This document shows, piece by piece, positions 5,522 through 7,753 of a DNA stretch of 7,753 nucleotides; positions within the stretch are counted from its first letter, which is position 1, and each line of letters begins with the position of its first letter. The notes beneath the pieces are model-generated. The model searched no databases, was not told where the DNA came from, and worked only from the letters and a program-made list of their open reading frames with translations. The position numbers and the translations under genes are program-made. Source of the DNA: DATEEW01 sp035273665 (GTDB lineage Bacteria > Pseudomonadota > Gammaproteobacteria > Burkholderiales > SG8-39). The stretch lies in the NCBI GenBank assembly GCA_035273665.1, contig DATEOW010000114.1, forward strand, positions 1 to 7,753, written 5' to 3'.

Positions 5522-7753
5522 CTAGTCAGTCGCCGGCTTCGTTGCGACCTCAATCGACTGCAGCGGTTTGAATTTTTCAGGCAAGACCCGGCCCATCCGA
5601 GCACGGTGCCCGACGTAATGGCTGAATTTCGCGCCGGAAATCGTGATTGTCTTTTCTTTGCCCTTGGACACACCGCGAATAAGCACTTCTTTTTCAGCGG
5701 TTACGACGGCGCCGACGATTTTTTCACCCTCCTCCACGCCCATCAGAATCAGTCCCCGTCCTCTGCTCATGTATTTCAGCTCGGCTAAATCGAACACCAG
5801 CATGCGCGATTGTTCGGCGAGCACCGCAACGAGGCTTTTTGGCGCCGGCTCAAACATGAAGGGCGGAATGGGCGTTTCGTTCTCATCAACATTCAGGAAC
5901 TCCCGACCTGCGCGCCGGTTGGACACCATATCGGCGATCTTGGTGTAAAAGCCATAGCTCCCCGTGGTGCCCACGAGCACATGCGTCTCGGCCTTCCCCG
6001 CCACGCAATACATTATTTTTGCGCCGTCTTGCACGTCGACCAAGGAAGATGCCGGAACGCCGTCGCCGCGCGACGAGGGTAGTTGTCCCGCTTCGACCGT
6101 ATAGGCACGACCCTTGGAATCGAGCAGAACCACTGGATCCACAGTCCTGCATTGAAGCAGCGTCTGCAAGGCATCGCCTTCCTTGAACGTTAAGGATGCG
6201 GCCTCGACATTCCAGCCGTTGCGCGCGCGCACCCAGCCATTCTTGGAAAAAATGATTGTCACCGGCTCATCGATCACGGGAGTTTCGATGATTGCCTTTT
6301 CCGATTCTTCGATACGGGTCCGGCGCTTATCGCCGAAAGTTTTGGCGTCGTTTTCAATTTCTCCAACGACTAATTCTTCCATCGTTTTTTTAGACCCGAG
6401 AATTTTTTCAAGACCTTTCTTTTCGGTCTGCAGATCGTTTAACTCTTTCTCCAACTTGATATGTTCGAGCTTGGCCAACTGTCGCAGACGAATGTCGAGG
6501 ATGTCGTCCGCTTGTCTTTCGGTCAGCTTGAACGCTTTGATCAACTCCGCTTTCGGATCATCCGCGTTGCGGATGATCTTGATGACCTTATCGACATTGA
6601 GGAGGACGAGCATGCGTCCTTCCAATACGTGAATACGGTCTAAAACTTGGTCAAGTCGGTGTCGTGTACGGCGCGTCACCGTGCTAAAGCGAAATTGCAG
6701 CCACTCGAACAGAATGTCCCGCAACGTCTTGCTCGTCGGCCGCCCATCCAAACCGACCATCACCAAATTGATCGGCACGTTGACTTCCATGCTCGTCTTG
6801 GCGAGCAGGAGGTTCACGAATTCGTCTTCATCAATTTTTGAGGTCTTCGGTTCCAGGACCAAGCGGATCGGATTGCTACGGTCGGACTCATCGCGCGCCT
6901 TGTCGAGCATGCTTAACATGAGTTGCTTCTCGCGCTGCTGCTCGGGCGTCAGCGACTTCTTTCCCGCCTTCGGCTGCGGATTCGTAATAGCGTCGATCTC
7001 TTCGAGCACCTTGCGAGAGGAAGTGCCCGGCGGTAGTTCTCGCACTACGACTTGCCATTGGCCGCGTGCCAGGCGCTCGATATCCCACCGCGCTCTCACA
7101 CGAACCGATCCCCGCCCTGTTTGGTAAGCGTCCTTCATCTCCGCGCGCGGCGTGATGATCTGACCACCGCCGGGGAAATCCGGTCCCTTGATGTGTTTCA
7201 TCAGACCTGCGACCGAAATCTCCGGGTCGCGGATCATTGCAACGGCGGCGTTCGCCACTTCGCTGAGGTTATGAGGCGGGATTTCCGTTGCCATGCCTAC
7301 CGCGATACCCGACGAACCGTTGAGCAGCAGCATTGGAAGCCGCGCCGGCAGGACCACGGGTTCTTCATGCGTACCGTCGTAGTTGGGAATGAAATCGACG
7401 GTGCCTTGATCGATTTCGCCGAGCAGGACTTCGGCAAACTTGGTGAGCCGCGCTTCCGTATAACGATAGGCAGCCGCTTCGTCCCCATCGCGCGAACCAA
7501 AGTTCCCCTCACCATCGATCAACGGATAGCGCATGGTGAAGTCCTGTGCCAGCCGGACGAGCGCGTCGTATACCGATTGGTCCCCATGCGGGTGGAAGGC
7601 GCCCAATACACGACCGACCACTGCTGCCGATTTGGTTCGCTTCGTTCCCGCTCGAATACCGCTATCCCACATCGAATAGAGGATGCGGCCTTGGACCGGT
7701 TTCTGGCCGTCGCCTACGCGCGGCAGCGCTCGATCCTTGACCGTGCTCACGGC
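5522..7753 (-). CDS. parC: DNA topoisomerase IV subunit A (ParC), 5' end missing
   Basis: The breakage-reunion subunit of topoisomerase IV, which with ParE decatenates daughter chromosomes. The frame is open through the window edge. The visible 743 residues begin at a position matching about residue 22 of E. coli ParC, so about 21 residues are missing. The GTG at 7750 is internal (the Val of AVSTVKDRALP), not a start. Numbering from that Val as residue 1: KPVQGRILYSM at 17-27; the quinolone-determining stretch HPHGDQSVYD at 53-62; the active-site Tyr97 with its Arg96 in YRYTEARL; and a long helical region at about 405-475 (DDILDIRLRQLAKLEHIKLEKEL) that forms the dimer gate. A beta-pinwheel C-terminal domain starts near PVTIIFSKNGWVR. 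No GyrA box is seen, which with the overall likeness to neisserial and E. coli ParC separates it from GyrA. Odd points: Gln58 where E. coli has Ser80, and Gly21 where Arg43 is usual. It ends with TAG at 5524-5522, next to the ffs promoter. Confidence 0.96.
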   Translation of the reverse strand, partial: AVSTVKDRALPRVGDGQKPVQGRILYSMWDSGIRAGTKRTKSAAVVGRVLGAFHPHGDQSVYDALVRLAQDFTMRYPLIDGEGNFGSRDGDEAAAYRYTEARLTKFAEVLLGEIDQGTVDFIPNYDGTHEEPVVLPARLPMLLLNGSSGIAVGMATEIPPHNLSEVANAAVAMIRDPEISVAGLMKHIKGPDFPGGGQIITPRAEMKDAYQTGRGSVRVRARWDIERLARGQWQVVVRELPPGTSSRKVLEEIDAITNPQPKAGKKSLTPEQQREKQLMLSMLDKARDESDRSNPIRLVLEPKTSKIDEDEFVNLLLAKTSMEVNVPINLVMVGLDGRPTSKTLRDILFEWLQFRFSTVTRRTRHRLDQVLDRIHVLEGRMLVLLNVDKVIKIIRNADDPKAELIKAFKLTERQADDILDIRLRQLAKLEHIKLEKELNDLQTEKKGLEKILGSKKTMEELVVGEIENDAKTFGDKRRTRIEESEKAIIETPVIDEPVTIIFSKNGWVRARNGWNVEAASLTFKEGDALQTLLQCRTVDPVVLLDSKGRAYTVEAGQLPSSRGDGVPASSLVDVQDGAKIMYCVAGKAETHVLVGTTGSYGFYTKIADMVSNRRAGREFLNVDENETPIPPFMFEPAPKSLVAVLAEQSRMLVFDLAELKYMSRGRGLILMGVEEGEKIVGAVVTAEKEVLIRGVSKGKEKTITISGAKFSHYVGHRARMGRVLPEKFKPLQSIEVATKPATD

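Noticed and set aside
5271..5522. 83-codon minus-strand open frame between parC and dnaX
   Set aside because: It covers the whole SRP RNA gene, and its composition is arginine- and alanine-rich without a domain; the RNA explains the sequence.
7748..7750. GTG as the start of parC
   Set aside because: The frame continues to the window edge, and the Val belongs to the conserved AVSTVKDRALP stretch, so this is an internal codon.

Overview
This window looks like ordinary chromosomal housekeeping DNA from a betaproteobacterium. The evidence is a topoisomerase IV ParC of the beta type (RGQW and KAGKK motifs in the core, and a start of the visible frame reading A-V-S-T-V-K-D-R-A-L-P), a RecR with the TNFTNEGEATAHY Toprim variant that I remember from Burkholderiales-like RecR proteins, and a PA0069-family radical SAM protein. 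Assignment below class level is not possible from the sequence alone. I see no mobile element, CRISPR array, prophage or island signature.

Every supported gene is on the minus strand, so transcription runs from high to low coordinates. Layout in that direction: parC (5' end lost at the window edge); ffs, the 4.5S signal recognition particle RNA, whose extended -10 promoter abuts the parC stop; a 160-base structured interval; dnaX (tau subunit of the clamp loader); ybaB/ebfC; recR; a family III (CaiB/BaiF) CoA transferase; a PA0069-family radical SAM protein; the initiator tRNA-fMet with its own strong promoter; a 158-base spacer; and the first 44 codons of a small signal-anchored or secreted protein that runs off the left edge.

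The core cluster dnaX-ybaB-recR is tightly packed: ATGA overlap dnaX/ybaB, zero-base junction ybaB/recR, ATGA overlap recR/CoA transferase. It therefore looks like one translationally coupled operon for replication and recombinational repair with a metabolic gene at its end. SRP RNA next to dnaX-ybaB-recR is a known arrangement, also found in Bacillus subtilis (scr-dnaX-yaaK-recR).

No clear new system was found. The points worth a second look are small: an unusually compact tau subunit whose helicase-binding linker is nearly absent, with an A6 tract exactly at the domain III/linker boundary that could yield a gamma-length product; a perfect 14-base tandem duplication and a long inverted repeat between ffs and dnaX; Gln at the quinolone-determining Ser position and an Arg-to-Gly change in ParC; and a perfect palindrome downstream of the initiator tRNA.
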